Positions 14,059-16,221 of a stretch of DNA of 16,221 nt are shown here, piece after piece. The stretch lies in NCBI GenBank assembly GCA_002424045.1, contig DIPH01000036.1:6200-22420 (forward strand), written 5' to 3'. The notes beneath the pieces were generated by a model. It was not told the origin of the DNA. It did no database searches and worked only from the letters and a program-made list of their open reading frames with translations. This DNA comes from Firmicutes bacterium UBA5493 (GTDB lineage Bacteria > Bacillota > Limnochordia > Darwinibacteriales > Darwinibacteriaceae). Within the stretch, counting starts at the first letter, position 1, and the number at the start of each line of letters is the position of its first letter. Made by a program: the position numbers and the translations under genes.

Positions 14059-14087
14059 ACTATATCAGCCATTGCCGATTTTGTAAA
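14059..14087 (-). promoter_or_regulatory. Promoter of the mnh-type operon remnant
   Basis: TTTACA (14082-14087), 17 bases, TATAGT (14059-14064) on the minus strand, 35 bases before the mnhE start. A good sigma-A match. Confidence 0.65.
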
Positions 14088-14147
14088 GATTTCACCGTAC
14101 TTCGTTAAGATGTTTGTGAAAAACCAAACAAAGAGTGATTTGAGGCG

Positions 14148-14180
14148 AAAAAATGCCCCGCAGAGAAAACTCTACGGGGC
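14148..14180 (-). terminator. Intrinsic terminator of the xre-ABC operon
   Basis: On the minus strand GCCCCGTAGAG-TTTT-CTCTGCGGGGC (11 pairs including one U-G) followed by ATTTTTT, 11 bases after the permease stop. Strong and well placed. Confidence 0.93.
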
Positions 14181-14191
14181 TAGAAGTCCTT

Positions 14192-14823
14192 TTACAAGTC
14201 TACTTGATCGAAGCGATTAACTGCGATCTTGTACGTAGCCACCGTACCAAGAACATACGTAGCCAAGCCCATGAACAAAATGGGCAGCTGCCGTAGCATC
14301 ATAGCCGGTTCAACGCTATCGAGCCATGCGAGTTTCGGAACGTGGATCATGATCTCCATAGCCAATACTCCAAGGGTCGCTGGGATAATTGCTAGTAAAA
14401 ACGCCGTTCCGACGTTGTGCCCGCTCTTGAAAAAGTGGGTCAAGAAGAACATGTTGAAAATTGTGTAAATGATGAGACCAAATCCGTAGTAGCTTCAATG
14501 CCTGCAGGATTTCCCCCAGGCAACAAACCCACGCGAAGCAGAGCAAAAGGTAGAGAAATCAGCAACTGCGCCACCTGGGCCAGTACAACTAAGGCGCATT
14601 TGGACTTCACGATGTCTCGTTTCTTCACAGGAAGCAAAGCTGTGTAATAGATGTCATTGGTCTCGCGACCGTACATGAACGTGATGAATGGCCCCAGGCA
14701 CCCAAACAAGAATACCATGCCATAGGGGTAGGCGGGAACTATTACCAAAATACCGAGGAATGTGAAGACGAACAGTTGTGGGTGCGCCGCAAGTCGTAGC
14801 TCTTTGTATAGTAGAGCAGACAT
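14192..14823 (-). pseudogene. ABC-2 family transporter permease with a one-base frameshift
   Basis: Membrane partner of the ATPase just upstream. Residues 1-111 (MSALLYKELRLAAHPQLFVF, TFLGILVIVPAYP, FGCLGPFITFMYGRETNDIYY, LLPVKKRDIVKSK, then another TM) match the pattern of ABC2_membrane_5-type permeases. Near 14490 the frame changes, and the rest continues as YYGFGLIIYTIFNMFFLTHF, with three more TMs to the stop at 14192. The whole span is 632 bases, one short of a multiple of three, so one lost base in GAAGCTACTACG explains it; the mended protein would be 210 residues. RBS AGGAG precedes ATG at 14823. It may be a sequencing error rather than a dead gene. Confidence 0.82.
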
Positions 14824-15562
14824 CGTAACTACTCCTTTCGGTCCGGATCATAATCTCCTCCAGGGAGAGCCTAACCTTGTCAGTGGGTATTCTCAAATGT
14901 TGAAAGGCTTCGATGAACGCAGTTGTTTCGGCGCTTTTCAGAAGCTTACCGTCTTTGATGTAGGTGATAGCATCAGCACACTTTTCTAAGTCAGATGTAA
15001 TGTGCGTGGAATAAAGGATGCTTCTCTCCCCGTCTTTCACTAACTGACGAAATAAACCCAAAAGGTCGTCCCGGGAGACTGGATCCAATCCGCTCGTAGG
15101 CTCATCAAGAATTAGTAGTCTTGCCTTGTGGGATAGGGCCAAGGCCAGCATGTACTTAACCTTCATTCCTGAAGAGAGTTGCTTCACCCGTTTTGAGGGA
15201 ACAAGCTCAAAGGTCTTCAGATACTTTTGATATGCATCCTCGTCCCAGTTGGTGTAAAAGCGCTTGGTTACAGCAGTGATGTCGGATAACCTCTTGTGAT
15301 TATAGAAGTCAATGCCACCAAGGACCACGCCAATATCTTGTTTGCAAACCGTCTCATTAGCCCGAAAATCACGCCCGAACATCTCTACTTTTCCGGCATC
15401 AGGCGTCACCAAATTGAGGATAGACTTCAGTGTTGTGGTCTTTCCGGCGCCATTTTTGCCAATCAGCCCCATAATTCTTCCCTGCTTCACAGAGAAGCTG
15501 ACACCTTCAAGAGCAAAATTCTCATAACGCTTAGTGAGCCCGTCTACGGACAAAACCTTCAT
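14654..15562 (-). CDS. ABC transporter ATP-binding protein (tail frameshifted)
   Basis: ATPase of an ABC-2-type exporter. Walker A GKNGAGKTTT (35-44), signature LSSGMK (129-134), Walker B LLILDEPTSGLDP (149-161) and the switch histidine (STH, residue 187) are all present. ATG at 15562 has AGGAGA 8 bases upstream, inside the end of the regulator gene (1-base gap). As sequenced, the frame does not stop where expected: it runs into the permease to 14654, making 302 residues. In the next frame a TAG at 14829-14831 lies just before the permease start. A single lost base near codon 242 (for example in the A-run of GAAAGG) would restore a 244-residue protein ending in LSLEEIMIRTE plus a few residues. 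The core is intact. Substrate unknown; self-protection or envelope stress is common for this operon type. Confidence 0.88.
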   Translation of the reverse strand: MKVLSVDGLTKRYENFALEGVSFSVKQGRIMGLIGKNGAGKTTTLKSILNLVTPDAGKVEMFGRDFRANETVCKQDIGVVLGGIDFYNHKRLSDITAVTKRFYTNWDEDAYQKYLKTFELVPSKRVKQLSSGMKVKYMLALALSHKARLLILDEPTSGLDPVSRDDLLGLFRQLVKDGERSILYSTHITSDLEKCADAITYIKDGKLLKSAETTAFIEAFQHLRIPTDKVRLSLEEIMIRTERSSYDVCSTIQRATTCGAPTTVRLHIPRYFGNSSRLPLWHGILVWVPGAIHHVHVRSRDQ

Positions 15563-15563
15563 A

Positions 15564-16028
15564 TCAGTTGTCTCCTTTTTCCCTGAAGATACTCTCCACT
15601 GCATGCCCAGTCATTCGTAAAAAGGACTGGCTGTCCACCAAAGCCATCCCAGGAGTCGCGGGATTGGTATCTCCAAGGACTACAAGGGTATCTCCTGGTT
15701 GGAGCTTAAAAATGTCTCGAGCCTTCTTGGGTAACACAATTTGCCCTCGTTCGCCTAGTGTGACCACGCCAAAGAGATGTTTGTTCTTTGGGGGGATAGG
15801 CATACCCTCATCTTCTGGATCGTATTGCACCAGGTCATTGAGGGAAACGTCATACAACTCTGCCAAGGCTTCGCAATTGAGGATGTCAGGGAGTGAGTCT
15901 CCATTTTCCCATTTTGCTACAGCTTGCCGCGTAACGCCGATCTTCTCGGCCACTTCTTCCTGGGACATACGGTTTTGACTCCGTAAAAAGCGAAGGTTAG
16001 AGGCAATATTATTTCTTGGATTATTCAT
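15564..16028 (-). CDS. XRE-family regulator fused to an AbrB/SpoVT-type domain
   Basis: Transcription regulator of 154 residues. An XRE helix-turn-helix lies at about 9-66 (LRFLRSQNRMSQEEVAEKIG, then VTRQAVAKWENGDSLP). A SpoVT/AbrB swapped-hairpin DNA-binding domain follows at about 87-120 (VVTLGERGQIVLPKKARDIF, then LQPGDTLVVLGD). Two DNA-binding domains in one chain are seen in some clostridial regulators beside ABC exporters. ATG at 16028 is chosen because TTAGGAGGT lies 9 bases before it; the ATG at 16037 would touch that site. The stop (15564-15566) is one base from the ATPase start, so it is the first gene of the three-gene operon and probably controls it. Confidence 0.9.
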   Translation of the reverse strand: MNNPRNNIASNLRFLRSQNRMSQEEVAEKIGVTRQAVAKWENGDSLPDILNCEALAELYDVSLNDLVQYDPEDEGMPIPPKNKHLFGVVTLGERGQIVLPKKARDIFKLQPGDTLVVLGDTNPATPGMALVDSQSFLRMTGHAVESIFREKGDN

Positions 16029-16221
16029 GTTTTTCATACCTCCTAACACCATAATACACAAGGTCAAACGAGAATAAAACCAACTGTTCCTTACAAATAA
16101 TGTTAACGTTTAGTTGCAGCAATACAAAAAAGCCCCGTACAAGTACCCTGGATTCCCGCCCACTCATAACGAAGCATTGGAATGAATCTTCGTAAATGAC
16201 CTCGCAATCATAGGTTGATGC
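16029..16221. other. Region upstream of the regulator gene, no gene recognised
   Basis: These 193 bases hold the regulator's leader. A TATTAT at 16051-16056 (minus strand) is the best -10 but its -35 (TTTTAT) is poor. The minus strand is open from the edge to about 16023 in one frame, with an internal ATG and cysteine-rich codons, but it matches nothing I know and overlaps the regulator's ribosome site. Confidence 0.4.

Noticed and set aside
16132..16147. Terminator on the minus strand near 16.13 kb
   Set aside because: Only GTAC-TT-GTAC can pair before the T-run; no full GC-rich arm.
16023..16221. Minus-strand open frame running in from the right edge
   Set aside because: Overlaps the regulator's ribosome site, no family resemblance and too short to judge.

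Overview
The window looks like chromosome from a Gram-positive, low-to-mid GC Bacillota lineage (Clostridia or Limnochordia-like). The evidence is a T-box leader on serS, AGGAGG-type ribosome binding sites with TTG starts used as well, sigma-A style promoters (TTGNNN-17-TATAAT), an OmpR/PhoP-type response regulator, NusG-domain-II, YqhV and YheA/YlbF-like proteins, and a fused XRE-AbrB regulator. No species can be named from the sequence alone. Nearly everything lies on the minus strand; only a YqhV-like membrane protein and a GNAT acetyltransferase are on the plus strand. I see no transposase, integrase, CRISPR array or phage gene.

Right to left (the direction of most transcription): 16.03-14.19 kb is an xre/abrB-fusion regulator, ABC ATPase and ABC-2 permease operon that ends in a strong terminator. 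The ATPase tail and the permease each carry an apparent single-base deletion. 14.09-11.17 kb is a collapsed Mrp/Mnh-type cation antiporter or complex-I-like operon. It has a good promoter, a frameshifted mnhE, only the 3' tail of an mnhD-like gene, and then one intact 724-residue antiporter-like subunit with an unusual charged C-terminal arm. 11.17-10.47 kb holds a plus-strand GNAT gene. Divergent from it is a strong promoter that now reads only into scraps of a polar amino-acid ABC transporter (binding-protein pieces joined to an ATPase tail), followed by mscL.

9.5-5.7 kb is a tight run: YchF-like ATPase, YheA/YlbF-like protein, endonuclease-IV-like TIM barrel and asnS. Then come glyA and an MFS transporter, with the plus-strand yqhV gene sitting between asnS and glyA. 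2.84-0 kb holds the T-box-controlled serS, a tRNA-Ser(UGA) with its own promoter, a membrane-anchored NusG-domain-II protein whose Shine-Dalgarno sequence lies just past the tRNA CCA end, and an OmpR-family response regulator whose partner kinase would lie beyond the left edge.

The left two thirds is ordinary housekeeping: three translation or one-carbon enzymes (SerRS, AsnRS, SHMT), with serS sensing uncharged tRNA-Ser. The right third shows decay: two operons have lost their middles but kept their promoters and ends, and several single-base deletions cluster between about 13.4 and 14.9 kb. The most interesting unexplained items are the paired GCAAAT palindromes between the YchF-like and YheA-like genes, the antisense-nested yqhV, the long arm on the antiporter subunit, and the collapsed operons. 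I do not see strong evidence for a wholly new biological system.
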